A program made the translations under genes and the position numbers. This document shows, piece by piece, positions 1 to 9,159 of a stretch of 64,000 nucleotides of DNA (positions are counted from its first letter, which is position 1; each line of letters begins with the position of its first letter). The notes under the pieces are model-generated. The model ran no database searches, was not told the origin of the DNA, and worked only from the letters and a program-made list of their open reading frames with translations. The DNA is from Clostridia bacterium (lineage in GTDB: Bacteria; Bacillota; Clostridia; UBA1381; UBA9506): contig JAFYVH010000011.1 of NCBI GenBank assembly GCA_017549205.1, positions 34,514 to 98,513 on the forward strand. The letters are read 5' to 3'.

Positions 1-630
1 TCAATGGATGATGGTGTGCTTGATGCAAACCGTCGGGGTCACACAGCAAATCAAACCCGAAAGGCTTCGGAGGCGATTTTAGCAAAAGGTTTGCATCTGG
101 GGCTTCAAATGATGATTGGCCTGCCGGGTGATACACCCGAAAAGGCTATGAAAACAGCAGAGACTTTTGCCGAGATGAAGGCAGAATGCGTCCGTATTTA
201 TCCCACTTTAGTCATTTGTGGGACAGGGCTTGCAGACCTTTATGAAAAGGGTAAATATGCACCCTTAACCATAGATGAAGCGGTTTTACAGTGTGCAGCT
301 CTCTACCGATATTTTACCGAGCAGAACATTGATGTGATTCGCATGGGGCTTTTAGAGATGCCGGCAGACGATGTGTTGGCAGGGCCATATCATCCTGCTT
401 TTGGGGAGCTGGTTATGAGCGCTGCCTGTTATGAAGAACTTTTAGAAAAACTACAGAGTTTTAAGGGCAATGCCTTGCAGATATCCGTGAATCCCCGCTA
501 TATATCCATATTGCAGGGGCAGGGCAAAAGCAACATAAAAAAATTGACAAAAGAACTTTCACTTCGTTCCTTAGAGGTTATTCAGGATGAAACGATGCCC
601 TGGGGCAAAACAAAAGTTACACAGATTTGA
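1..630 (+). CDS. Elp3-like radical SAM protein, C-terminal part (truncated by window start)
   Basis: The frame is open from base 1 to the TGA at 628-630, so the gene begins before the window. The first visible residues, SMDDGVLDANRRGHT, match the segment that follows the radical SAM core in Elp3/COG1243-type proteins (usually QS-F/M-DD-x-VL-x-x-N-x-RGHT), followed by a MIGLPGDT barrel motif. The iron-sulfur cysteines would lie upstream and cannot be checked. In Clostridia an Elp3-like radical SAM gene is often found next to smc, as here (43 nt gap). Elp3 relatives act on tRNA, but the substrate of this short bacterial form is not established, so no function is assigned. Confidence 0.75.
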   Translation, partial: SMDDGVLDANRRGHTANQTRKASEAILAKGLHLGLQMMIGLPGDTPEKAMKTAETFAEMKAECVRIYPTLVICGTGLADLYEKGKYAPLTIDEAVLQCAALYRYFTEQNIDVIRMGLLEMPADDVLAGPYHPAFGELVMSAACYEELLEKLQSFKGNALQISVNPRYISILQGQGKSNIKKLTKELSLRSLEVIQDETMPWGKTKVTQI

Positions 631-672
631 TAAATCAAAGGCTTGGCTTATCAGAAAGGTACGGAATCGTTT

Positions 673-3600
673 ATGCATTTAAAAGGTTTAAAAATGCAAG
701 GTTTTAAATCCTTTGCAGATACAATTGAATTAACCTTCAGCAATGGCATAACCGCCATTGTGGGTCCAAACGGCAGCGGTAAGAGTAACATCTCAGATGC
801 AGTGCGCTGGGTGCTGGGTGAGCAAAGTGCCAAAACTTTGCGCGGCAGCAAAATGGAAGATGTCATTTTCAGTGGCACGCAAACCAGAAAACGCCTTGGC
901 TTTGCCGAGGTTACTCTGCGTCTTGATAACCGCGACCGCCATTTTAGTCTTGATTTTGATGAAATATCCATAACAAGAAAGGTTTATGCATCCGGCGAGA
1001 GTCAATATCTTATTAATGATACGCCTTGCCGATTAAAAGACATTCATGAAGTGTTTATGGATACAGGTTTGGGCCGTGACGGTTATTCCATGATTGGTCA
1101 GGGTAAAATTGATGAGATTTTATCCACAAAATCGGAGGACAGACGGCAGATTTTTGAAGAAGCTGCCGGTATTTCTAAATATCGCTATCGCAAGGAAGAG
1201 GCTGAGCGTCGCCTGCGTCACACCGATGAAAATCTTGACAGAGTTGCCGATATTATCGGGGAATTAGAATCGCAGATTGGGCCTTTGGAGCAGCAGGCAG
1301 AAAAGGCAAAAAAATACTTAAATCTGCGCGACCAATTAAAAACCTATGATGTTAATTTGGCACTGCGGATTGTAGAACGCAGTCGCACACAAGGGGCAGC
1401 GCTGACAGAAAAACTTCTTGCTGTAAAAGAACAGCTGGAACGAGCAGAAAAGGAACTTTCGCAGGCTGACAGCGAGCAAGAGCAGTGCTACAGCCTTTTT
1501 GAAGAGCTTGACGAAAAGACAAAAGATCAGGATGCAGCGCTGCGCACCGCAGAAGAAAACATTGTCATCGGTCAGCGTGAAATTGAAGTGCTCAAAAACA
1601 CCATCGAGGGTAACTTGCGCCTTTTAGAACGCGTGGAGCAAGAAACAGCCGACTTGATTGACGGGAAAATATCGATTCAAAAGAACATCGCCGATGAGCA
1701 GGAGAACATAAACGGTCTGCTTTTGAAATGGGAGCAATTAAAGTCTGAAAAGGCAGAATTAGCTGAATCGCTAGACAACATGGATGAAAACGCCGGCGGT
1801 CAATCTGACAATATTAAGGCTCTAAAGCAAGAGATTGCAGCGGCTTTTGACCTTGTTTCAGAAAGCAAGATTAAAATGTCTAATGTGGACCTTTTGGAGC
1901 AAAATTTGCAGGCAAGACGCAGGAATTTGCAGGCAGAACTTTCTGAACGTGAAAAAGAACTGGCTGAAAAGCAGGATAAAAGCGGCAGCTTGGATGCTGA
2001 ATTTGCCCGTAAAACAGAATTTATTGAAACTTTAGAAAAACAGCTTGCCCAGCAAAAAAGTGAGGAGCAGGCTTTAGAAAATAACCTGCAGGAAAAAGAA
2101 AAGGAAATCGCTGCACTGGAGCTTTTAACAAGCCAAAAGAAAACGCGTCTGCATTTGCTGTTGGAAATGGAGCAGAACTTTGAGGGCTACTATAAAAGTG
2201 TTAAAGAGATTATGAAACAACATGAAAATGGCATGCTGAAAAAAGCGAAAATTCATGGTCCTGTTTCAAAGCTTTTACAGGTGGATAAGACCTATGCAAC
2301 CGCCATCGGTGCGGCTATTGGCGGCGCGCTGCAAAACATTGTGGTAGAAACTGAGGAAGACGCCAAGGCGGCCATTAATTGCCTGAAACAGACGGGCGCA
2401 GGTCGTGCTACCTTTATGCCCATTTCAGCTGTGGCAGGCACCTGTTTAGACGATAGTCGCCTGCAGCATGAGCCCGGTTTTGTGGGCGTTGCCTCCGAAA
2501 TGATTGCATATGAAAAGGCTTATGAGGGCATTGTGCGCAATCTGCTGGGAAAAACAGTGGTTTTTCAAAATGTCGACCAGGCCATTTTAGTTTCTAAAAA
2601 ATACAAGCAGTCTCTGCGCATTGTCACCTTAGAGGGCGAGCTTTTCTCGCCCGGCGGCTCCATTGCCGGCGGTTCACAGCAAAAGGGCAGTCAGCTTCTT
2701 GGCAGAGAGCAGGAAATAGCTGAGCTTAAAAAAGACCTTAGCCGTGCAGAACGCCAAAGAGAAGACTTGGCAAAACAACAAAAAGACCTTGAAAAACGGG
2801 TGTTGGATGCGGCGGAAGAGCGGGAAAAAACAGAACTGGTTTACAGAGAAAACAAAGAGGTTCTTCTGCTACTTGAGCGCGATAAAGAGCATCAGGATTT
2901 GCTCATGTCTGCTTTAGAGGACTCTATGCGCGCTTTAAAAGAGGATATTCAAAATGCCGAGCAGGAAACAGAGGGACTCTCTAGCCTTCGTACTGAGGCG
3001 GCACAACGGCTTTCTGATGCTGAAAAAGCCATTCAGGAAAAACGGGCAGCGCTGAACGAACTTGAGCAAACGGTTGAAGCTTTTGCCAACGAAAAACAAA
3101 AGGTTAGTGATAAAATTCTGGAAAAAGGCTTTGAAGAAGCCGCCTGCCAAAAGGAAATAGAAAATTGTCGCGAAAAGATTACTGCCTTAGAGGAAGAATT
3201 ACATCAAAAAGAGGCGCATATCACCTTGCGGGGCAGTGAAGCCGATGAAATTAATAAGGCAAACGAAACCCACAAGCAAGAGATAGCAGAAAAGACCGGT
3301 CGGAACGAAGCCTATACAAAAGAGGCAGAAGAAAAACGCCGTACAATCGGCGATTTAGCCAATCAGCGTCAGGCGGCAGAACAAAAGTTGAGAAGCTTGC
3401 AGGGCGATGCCAAGGACTCAAGAGAAACCGTCTATAATCTTAAAACCGAGCATGAACGGCTTTGCAGCCAGCAGGAAAAGCTGGAAAGCGAGTCGGAAAA
3501 TGCAATAACACGGCTTTGGGACGAGTATGAAATTACTTATTCTGAGGCGGAAAAGCTGCAGCAGGATTTGGGTGCTGACAGTGTGCTAACGCGGCAAATT

Positions 3601-4233
3601 GCAAAATTAAAGGGTAAAATCCGTGAGCTTGGCAATGTGAATGTTGATGCTATTGAAGAGCTTTCTACTGTGAGTGAACGGTATCAGTTCCTGACGGCGC
3701 AAAGAGATGATTTGCACAAGGCAAAACGGGATTTGCTGCAAATCATTGATGAAATGCAAACCATTATGAAAAAGCAATTTAAAGAGCAGTTTGAAAAAAT
3801 TAATCACCACTTTAAAAGCACTTTTTCAGAGTTGTTTGGTGGCGGCCATGCCGACCTTTCCCTTTCTGATGATGAAAATGTGTTGGAGTGCGGTATTGAT
3901 ATTCATGTACAGCCCCCGGGCAAAAAACTGCAAAGTCTCTCCCTTTTATCCGGTGGCGAAAGAGCTCTTTCTGCCATAGCGCTTTTGTTTGCTATTTTGC
4001 GCATCAAACCCACGCCATTCTGCTTTTTGGATGAAATTGAAGCGGCGCTTGACGAAAACAATGTATATCGTTATGCAGACTTTATCAAGCGGTTCAGCCG
4101 TCACACCCAGTTTATTTTGGTTACACACCGTCGTGGTACCATGGAAAGTGCCGATGTTATCTATGGTGTTACTATGCAGGAAAAAGGTGTTTCAAAGTTA
4201 TTAGAATTGAATTTAGAAGAAATTGAAGCATAA
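673..4233 (+). CDS. smc: Chromosome segregation protein SMC
   Basis: SMC is the ATPase core of bacterial condensin and compacts and segregates chromosomes with ScpA and ScpB. The 1186-residue product has the usual order: N-terminal head with Walker A GPNGSGKS (about residues 31-38), long coiled coil, a hinge around residues 500-660, returning coiled coil, and C-terminal head with signature LLSGGE (about 1091) and Walker B FCFLDE (Asp about 1120). The length is normal for the family. I chose ATG 673, giving MHLKGLKMQGFKSF, the family's usual N terminus; a TTG at 643 would add ten residues with no family counterpart. Weak AAAGG and GGA ribosome-binding matches precede 673. scpA and scpB are not in the window, and ftsY, often adjacent to smc, is about 50 kb away. 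Confidence 0.97.
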   Translation: MHLKGLKMQGFKSFADTIELTFSNGITAIVGPNGSGKSNISDAVRWVLGEQSAKTLRGSKMEDVIFSGTQTRKRLGFAEVTLRLDNRDRHFSLDFDEISITRKVYASGESQYLINDTPCRLKDIHEVFMDTGLGRDGYSMIGQGKIDEILSTKSEDRRQIFEEAAGISKYRYRKEEAERRLRHTDENLDRVADIIGELESQIGPLEQQAEKAKKYLNLRDQLKTYDVNLALRIVERSRTQGAALTEKLLAVKEQLERAEKELSQADSEQEQCYSLFEELDEKTKDQDAALRTAEENIVIGQREIEVLKNTIEGNLRLLERVEQETADLIDGKISIQKNIADEQENINGLLLKWEQLKSEKAELAESLDNMDENAGGQSDNIKALKQEIAAAFDLVSESKIKMSNVDLLEQNLQARRRNLQAELSEREKELAEKQDKSGSLDAEFARKTEFIETLEKQLAQQKSEEQALENNLQEKEKEIAALELLTSQKKTRLHLLLEMEQNFEGYYKSVKEIMKQHENGMLKKAKIHGPVSKLLQVDKTYATAIGAAIGGALQNIVVETEEDAKAAINCLKQTGAGRATFMPISAVAGTCLDDSRLQHEPGFVGVASEMIAYEKAYEGIVRNLLGKTVVFQNVDQAILVSKKYKQSLRIVTLEGELFSPGGSIAGGSQQKGSQLLGREQEIAELKKDLSRAERQREDLAKQQKDLEKRVLDAAEEREKTELVYRENKEVLLLLERDKEHQDLLMSALEDSMRALKEDIQNAEQETEGLSSLRTEAAQRLSDAEKAIQEKRAALNELEQTVEAFANEKQKVSDKILEKGFEEAACQKEIENCREKITALEEELHQKEAHITLRGSEADEINKANETHKQEIAEKTGRNEAYTKEAEEKRRTIGDLANQRQAAEQKLRSLQGDAKDSRETVYNLKTEHERLCSQQEKLESESENAITRLWDEYEITYSEAEKLQQDLGADSVLTRQIAKLKGKIRELGNVNVDAIEELSTVSERYQFLTAQRDDLHKAKRDLLQIIDEMQTIMKKQFKEQFEKINHHFKSTFSELFGGGHADLSLSDDENVLECGIDIHVQPPGKKLQSLSLLSGGERALSAIALLFAILRIKPTPFCFLDEIEAALDENNVYRYADFIKRFSRHTQFILVTHRRGTMESADVIYGVTMQEKGVSKLLELNLEEIEA

Positions 4234-4331
4234 TGTTTAAAACTGTCACCATTTGAAAATACTAACTCCGTAAGAAGATTGCATTTTTTAAATGAATTTT
4301 TAAATACGCGTTAAAGAAACGGAGCGGTGAC

Positions 4332-4706
4332 ATGAAGAAAAATAAAAAAAGTACACTGTGGATTGCCGCCGTCGGTGGCCTGACAGCCGGATTTTTAAAT
4401 GGTCTGTTTGGCTCCGGCGGCGGTACTGTTATAGTCCCTTTTTTAGAAGAGTTTTTAGACCAGGATGAGCACAAGGCACATGCCACGGCCATTTTAATTA
4501 TTTTGTGTTTTACATTGGTGAGTTTGATTTTTTACGGCATGCGCAACCATTTGGATTACATGCTGGCGCTTAAAGTTTCAGCAGGTGGTGTTGTCGGTGG
4601 CTTAGTAGGTGCAAAACTTCTCAAAAAACTATCGGGCAGCGTGATTCGAAAAATTTTTGGAGCCTGTATGATTTTGGCAGCTGTCAGAATGGTGGTGGGC
4701 GCATGA
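4332..4706 (+). CDS. TauE/SafE (TSUP) family permease, first half-size subunit
   Basis: A 124-residue hydrophobic protein with the glycine-rich signature GFLNGLFGSGGGTVIVP near its N terminus, typical of each repeat of TauE/SafE sulfite/sulfonate exporters. About four membrane spans can be seen. Usual family members are about 250 residues with two such repeats in one chain; here only one is present. The next gene overlaps by four bases (ATGA) and encodes the second repeat, so the two probably form a heterodimer. Start ATG 4332 has GGAG at 4321-4324. The substrate cannot be read from sequence; small organic acids, sulfite and sulfonates are known for the family. Confidence 0.8.
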   Translation: MKKNKKSTLWIAAVGGLTAGFLNGLFGSGGGTVIVPFLEEFLDQDEHKAHATAILIILCFTLVSLIFYGMRNHLDYMLALKVSAGGVVGGLVGAKLLKKLSGSVIRKIFGACMILAAVRMVVGA

Positions 4707-5071
4707 TTGGGGCAATCATAGCAGGGCTTTTATCGGGCGTTATCAGTGGCATGGGGATTGGTGGCGGAACTATTTTAATTCCTTCTCTCACTATGTTTTT
4801 GCACATTGGTCAGCACGAAGCACAAGGGGTTAATCTTTTATATTTTTTGCCCACGGCAGCAATTTCTCTGTGGGTGCATATTAAAAACAAATCTGTTAAT
4901 TTCAGGCTTTGTGTACCCATTATTTTGTTTGGTCTTTTGGGTGCTGTGGGAGGTGCGTTGCTTGCTGGCGTTTTAAAGGCAAAACTCCTCAGGCGTTTGT
5001 TTGGTGTTTTTTTGTTAGCCATGGGAAGCTATGAGATATTGAAAAAGGAAAAAAATTCAAAAAAAGATTAG
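4703..5071 (+). CDS. TauE/SafE (TSUP) family permease, second half-size subunit
   Basis: A 122-residue membrane protein with its own copy of the TSUP repeat signature (GVISGMGIGGGTILIP). Its start codon overlaps the stop of the preceding half-transporter, implying translational coupling and equimolar synthesis. It carries a basic C-terminal tail rich in Lys. Both frames are intact with plausible starts, so this looks like a true two-gene arrangement rather than a sequencing frameshift, although a single-base error near 4700 cannot be ruled out without reads. Confidence 0.8.
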   Translation: MIGAIIAGLLSGVISGMGIGGGTILIPSLTMFLHIGQHEAQGVNLLYFLPTAAISLWVHIKNKSVNFRLCVPIILFGLLGAVGGALLAGVLKAKLLRRLFGVFLLAMGSYEILKKEKNSKKD

Positions 5072-5089
5072 AAAAATGGCTTTTTCCTC

Positions 5090-5118
5090 TTTACCAAAAG
5101 ACGAAAATATGATATGAT
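5090..5118 (+). promoter_or_regulatory. Putative sigma-A promoter for dxs
   Basis: TTTACC (5090-5095), 17-bp spacer, TATGAT (5113-5118). This predicts a start near 5125 and an approximately 85-nt leader containing the hairpin at 5162-5194. Confidence 0.5.
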
Positions 5119-5161
5119 TAAATAGGCGTGTAATGTTTATTGATGCGCATGTAAAAAATTG

Positions 5162-5194
5162 GACAGGAACAAGGGTGAGGGATGGTTTCCTGTC
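5162..5194 (+). promoter_or_regulatory. Leader hairpin upstream of dxs
   Basis: GACAGGAA (5162-5169) pairs perfectly with TTCCTGTC (5187-5194) around a 17-nt purine-rich loop, ending 17 nt before the dxs ATG. It has no U-tract, so it is not a terminator. It matches no riboswitch class I know. Confidence 0.4.
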
Positions 5195-5211
5195 TTTAAA
5201 GAGTGAGATAT

Positions 5212-7068
5212 ATGTACCGACTTTTAGAATCCATTCATACACCGCAAGATATTAAAAAACTCAGCTTTGCAGAGCTTGCGAGTCTGGCAGAGGAAATTCG
5301 TGAATTTTTAATTCAATCCGTTTCCAAAACAGGCGGACATCTGGCTTCAAATCTGGGTGTTGTTGAGTTGACCCTTTCTCTTTTTAAAAGCCTTGATTTG
5401 CAAAATGACAGTATCGTTTGGGATGTGGGACATCAGTCCTACATACACAAGCTTTTAACCGGGCGCATGGAACAGTTTTCTACCTTGCGGCAATTTGGCG
5501 GCATGAGTGGTTTTCCTAAAAAGAGCGAGAGCGAATATGATGTGTTTAACACAGGTCATTCGTCAACATCAATTTCGGCGGCTCTTGGCATGACTTATGG
5601 TGCGGCTTTGCAGGGAAAAACAGCAAGAACCGTTGCGGTTATCGGTGATGGCGCCTTAACAGGTGGTATGGCTTTTGAGGCGATGAACAATGTCAGTGCT
5701 TGTAAGAAAAATTTTATTGTCATTTTAAACGATAACGAAATGTCTATTGACGAGAATGTGGGCAGTTTATCAAACTATTTGACCCGCATGCGAACCAGAC
5801 CAATTTATTTTCGCTTGAAATCACGATTGGAGCGTTTGTTCAGCAAAATCCCCAAAATCGGCCCCTGGCTTTTGATAACAACCAAGCGTATGAAAGATGC
5901 TTTTAAGCATTTGATTATGACCTCTACGGTCTTTGAGGACTTTGGCTTTACATACTTTGGCCCCATTGACGGTCACGACATGCCTTTTTTGTGCCATGTG
6001 CTTGAGCAGGCAAAGAAGATTAATGGTCCTGTTCTCTTGCATGTTAAAACAAAAAAAGGCAAGGGATATAAATTTGCAGAGGACAAGCCGACAGCTTTTC
6101 ATGGTGTTGGCAGTTTCTCCGTCGAAACAGGAGAACGAAACGGCGGAGGGCAAAGCTTTTCTTCCGTTTTTGGTCAGCAATTAGCAAAGCTGGCAGAAAA
6201 ACAGCCTGACCTGTGTGCCGTAACGGCAGCTATGCAGTGTGGAACAGGTCTTGATGAATTCAGCAGAAACTATCCAGAGCGCTGTTTTGATGTAGGCATC
6301 GCAGAGCAACATGCCGTTACCTTTGCAGCAGGCCTTGCTGCCCGTGGTCTAAAGCCTGTGGTTGCAGTTTATTCTTCCTTTTTGCAAAGGGCCTATGACC
6401 AGATTTTGCATGATGTTTGCCTGCAAAATCTAAATGTTGTTTTTTGCATTGACAGAGCCGGTCTGGTGGGGGAGGACGGAGAAACCCATCAGGGTATATA
6501 TGATTTGTCGTTTTTGTCCCACATGCCCAATATGACCATATTGGCGCCGGCGGACTATGAAGAGCTTTCTGCCATGCTGGCGTATGCCGTGACAGAGCAT
6601 CAGGGTCCCATAGCCGTTCGTTATCCCCGTGGCAGCGAGAAGTCAGTATCCGTCAGCCAAAAACCTTTTGTTTTCGGTCAGCCGGAAGTGGTGACAGAGG
6701 GTGAAACAGTTTGTCTGTTATCGGCAGGACACATGCTGTCAGAAGCTATAGAGACACAAAAGCTCCTAAAAGAAGAGGGTATTTCATCAGCCGTTGTAAA
6801 TTTAAGAACCCTTTGGCCCTTGCCGGAGGAAACCCTTGCAGCATGGGCAAAAACATATTCTATGTTTGTTACCATTGAAGATGGCGTGAAAAGCGGTGGC
6901 ATTGGTGAAAAAATGGCAGCCATGCTGGGTGATAAAATCCCCGTTTTGATTAAGGCTCATGAAAATGGATGTGTTCCCCACGGCACAATAGAGCAATTAT
7001 ATCGGTCTTGTGGTCTTGACGCTAAGACCATTGCCGCAGAAGTTATACTAAGACTAAAGCAGGAGTAA
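5212..7068 (+). CDS. dxs: 1-deoxy-D-xylulose-5-phosphate synthase
   Basis: This thiamine-diphosphate enzyme condenses pyruvate and glyceraldehyde 3-phosphate in the first step of the MEP isoprenoid pathway. The 618-residue product is full length. Visible are the N-terminal GGHLASNLGVVELT block, the GDGALTGGMAFEAMNN / LNDNEMSI thiamine-diphosphate and Mg site, the transketolase pyrimidine domain (VGIAEQHAVTFAAGLA) and the C-terminal transketolase domain. ATG 5212 gives MYRLLESIHTPQDIKKLS, as in homologues; a GTG at 5203 is a less likely start. The U32 peptidase gene begins four bases after its stop, so the two are cotranscribed. Confidence 0.97.
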   Translation: MYRLLESIHTPQDIKKLSFAELASLAEEIREFLIQSVSKTGGHLASNLGVVELTLSLFKSLDLQNDSIVWDVGHQSYIHKLLTGRMEQFSTLRQFGGMSGFPKKSESEYDVFNTGHSSTSISAALGMTYGAALQGKTARTVAVIGDGALTGGMAFEAMNNVSACKKNFIVILNDNEMSIDENVGSLSNYLTRMRTRPIYFRLKSRLERLFSKIPKIGPWLLITTKRMKDAFKHLIMTSTVFEDFGFTYFGPIDGHDMPFLCHVLEQAKKINGPVLLHVKTKKGKGYKFAEDKPTAFHGVGSFSVETGERNGGGQSFSSVFGQQLAKLAEKQPDLCAVTAAMQCGTGLDEFSRNYPERCFDVGIAEQHAVTFAAGLAARGLKPVVAVYSSFLQRAYDQILHDVCLQNLNVVFCIDRAGLVGEDGETHQGIYDLSFLSHMPNMTILAPADYEELSAMLAYAVTEHQGPIAVRYPRGSEKSVSVSQKPFVFGQPEVVTEGETVCLLSAGHMLSEAIETQKLLKEEGISSAVVNLRTLWPLPEETLAAWAKTYSMFVTIEDGVKSGGIGEKMAAMLGDKIPVLIKAHENGCVPHGTIEQLYRSCGLDAKTIAAEVILRLKQE

Positions 7069-7072
7069 ATCT

Positions 7073-8299
7073 ATGCGAAAACCTGAATTATTAGCACCGG
7101 CAGGAACCTTTGAGCGCCTTCAGACAGCCATTGCCTTTGGGGCAGATGCTGTGTATGCAGGCGGCGAGGCTTTTTCTATGCGTACTGCCGCAAAAAACTT
7201 TTCCTCAGATGATTTAAAGCGTGCCAGAGAATTGACTTTGGCAAAAAACAAAAAACTATATATTACGGTGAATATCATTCCCCACAATCAAGATTTAGAG
7301 GCGTTGGCAAGTTATTTAAATGAGCTGTCTGACCTTTCTCCCGACGGATTGATTGTGTCGGATTTAGGTGTTTTCTCCATGGCGAAGTCCATAGCGCCAA
7401 ATGTTCCCCTGCACATCAGCACACAGGCAAACAACACCAATGCCGAAACCTTTGCCGCGTGGCATCGCCTGGGTGCCAGCCGTGTGGTGTGTGCCCGCGA
7501 ACTTTCTTTTGATGAAATTCGTGAAATTCGTGAAAAAACGCCGGACACTTTAGAACTTGAGGCTTTTGTCCACGGTGCCATGTGCATTTCTTATTCCGGA
7601 CGCTGTCTCCTTTCCGGCTACATGACGGGCAGAGATTCCAATCAGGGCAATTGTGCTCACCCTTGCCGTTGGAATTACAGCCTGATGGAAGAGCAAAGAC
7701 CGGGGGAATATTATCCCGTTTATGAAAATGAGCGGGGGACCTTTATTTTTAACTCGAAGGACCTTTGCATGATTGAATATATTCCACAGCTTGTTGCCTG
7801 CGGCATTGACAGCTTAAAGCTTGAGGGTCGCGTGAAGACAGAATATTATGTGGCAACGGTGGTTAAGACCTATAGAGAAGCCATTGACCGCTATTTTGAA
7901 AATCCCGAAACCTATCAGACTGACCCCAAGTGGCTCCAAGAACTTTCAAAGGTCAGCAACCGGCATTACACCACGGGTTTTTACACAGGCAAGCCTGATG
8001 ATACGGCGCAGAACTATGAAACCAGTGCCTATGTAAGAAATTATGATGTGGTTGCCGTTGTTGTGGGCTATGACGAAACAACAGGTGATTTGCTGCTTGA
8101 ACAGCGCAATCGATTTTTTAGTGGCGATGAAATTGAAGCGGTTGTTCCGTTTGCGCCAAGTTTTTCAGTCTTGGCAGACAATCTGCGGGACGAGTTTGGG
8201 AACAGGATTGACGCAGCACCTCATGCGCGTCAAAAATTGCGACTTAATATTGGGCAGGCGTTGCCGCCTATGTCGCTATTTCGAAAAAAGAGAGACTAA
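7073..8299 (+). CDS. U32 family peptidase / tRNA- or rRNA-hydroxylation type protein
   Basis: A 408-residue protein beginning KPELLAPAGTFERLQTAI with the diagnostic U32 signature FVHGAMCISYSGRCLLSGYM and GRDSNQGNCAHPCRW, which supplies conserved cysteines that may bind an Fe-S cluster. U32 proteins were first called collagenase-like peptidases, but characterised bacterial members (TrhP for tRNA, RlhA for 23S rRNA) take part in prephenate-dependent RNA hydroxylation. The length fits TrhP/YrrO-type proteins. I infer RNA hydroxylation rather than proteolysis, but which subgroup this belongs to is not settled. It is in an operon with dxs. Confidence 0.85.
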   Translation: MRKPELLAPAGTFERLQTAIAFGADAVYAGGEAFSMRTAAKNFSSDDLKRARELTLAKNKKLYITVNIIPHNQDLEALASYLNELSDLSPDGLIVSDLGVFSMAKSIAPNVPLHISTQANNTNAETFAAWHRLGASRVVCARELSFDEIREIREKTPDTLELEAFVHGAMCISYSGRCLLSGYMTGRDSNQGNCAHPCRWNYSLMEEQRPGEYYPVYENERGTFIFNSKDLCMIEYIPQLVACGIDSLKLEGRVKTEYYVATVVKTYREAIDRYFENPETYQTDPKWLQELSKVSNRHYTTGFYTGKPDDTAQNYETSAYVRNYDVVAVVVGYDETTGDLLLEQRNRFFSGDEIEAVVPFAPSFSVLADNLRDEFGNRIDAAPHARQKLRLNIGQALPPMSLFRKKRD

Positions 8300-8319
8300 C
8301 CTTGTAAGGAGGAAACAGT

Positions 8320-9144
8320 ATGGGTATTTTCGGAGGCAGCTTTGACAGACCGGGCAAAGGCATCAGTAAAGAAGAAGCGGCACAAAGAAGCTATTTTGAT
8401 ATTTTAGGTAGACATTTATGGGATTTGGTTAAGCTTAACCTTTTATTCGTTGCGTGTAACATTGTTTTTCTTGTTGCTGCAGCCCTTTTGATTTTGCCTT
8501 ATTTGTTTAACTTAGAAGAAGTTGTCAGCAGCCTTTTTCAAGGTCAGGTTGTGTTATTGCCTGTTTTACCTTTTGTTCCTTTTCTGTTTATGGGTCCCTT
8601 TATTGCAGGGCTGACCTATGTGCTCAGGAATTGGTCACGGCAAGAGCATGCATTTATATTCTCTGACTTTTTTGAGCACACCAAAAAGAATTGGAAGCAG
8701 GGTCTTTGCCTGAGTGTTATCAGCACAGCTATTACCTATGTTTTCTTGGTGGCAGCGCTTTATTATTTAAAATCCGGCTTGCCTGTGCCTTTGGTTTTAA
8801 CCCTGGGGGCCATTTTGGCAGCACTGCTTTTAATTGCAAATTTTTATACCTATCCTATGGTGGTTACCTTCCAGATGAAACTTAAAGATATTTTGAAAAA
8901 TGCATGGATTTTCACTGTGGCAAAACTTCCGCAAAATTTGTTCTTCTTGCTTATTATCAGTCTGGTTCACATCCTGCTTTTGTGGTATACACCGCTTGTG
9001 TGGGGCGTGCTTATGGCAGTTGTTTTAATTAGCTGGACGGGATTTACCATGAATTATTATACATGGTATGTCATGGATAAATATATGATGTCCCGGGTTT
9101 TTAAAGAAGAGCCGGAAGAAGCGGTTTTTGAAGATGTGAAATAG
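8320..9144 (+). CDS. YesL-like DUF624 membrane protein
   Basis: A 274-residue polytopic membrane protein with about six spans and an N-terminal soluble stretch. The pattern of an early RSYFDILGRHLWDLVKLNLL segment followed by GPFIAGLTYVLRNWSRQEHAF resembles the YesL/DUF624 family, often found with carbohydrate genes in Firmicutes and without a proven function. The start has a strong AAGGAGG (8307-8313). It lies in a co-directional run with dxs and the U32 gene, with short spacings that suggest one transcript. Confidence 0.65.
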   Translation: MGIFGGSFDRPGKGISKEEAAQRSYFDILGRHLWDLVKLNLLFVACNIVFLVAAALLILPYLFNLEEVVSSLFQGQVVLLPVLPFVPFLFMGPFIAGLTYVLRNWSRQEHAFIFSDFFEHTKKNWKQGLCLSVISTAITYVFLVAALYYLKSGLPVPLVLTLGAILAALLLIANFYTYPMVVTFQMKLKDILKNAWIFTVAKLPQNLFFLLIISLVHILLLWYTPLVWGVLMAVVLISWTGFTMNYYTWYVMDKYMMSRVFKEEPEEAVFEDVK

Positions 9145-9159
9145 GTCGGAGGGTTTTAA

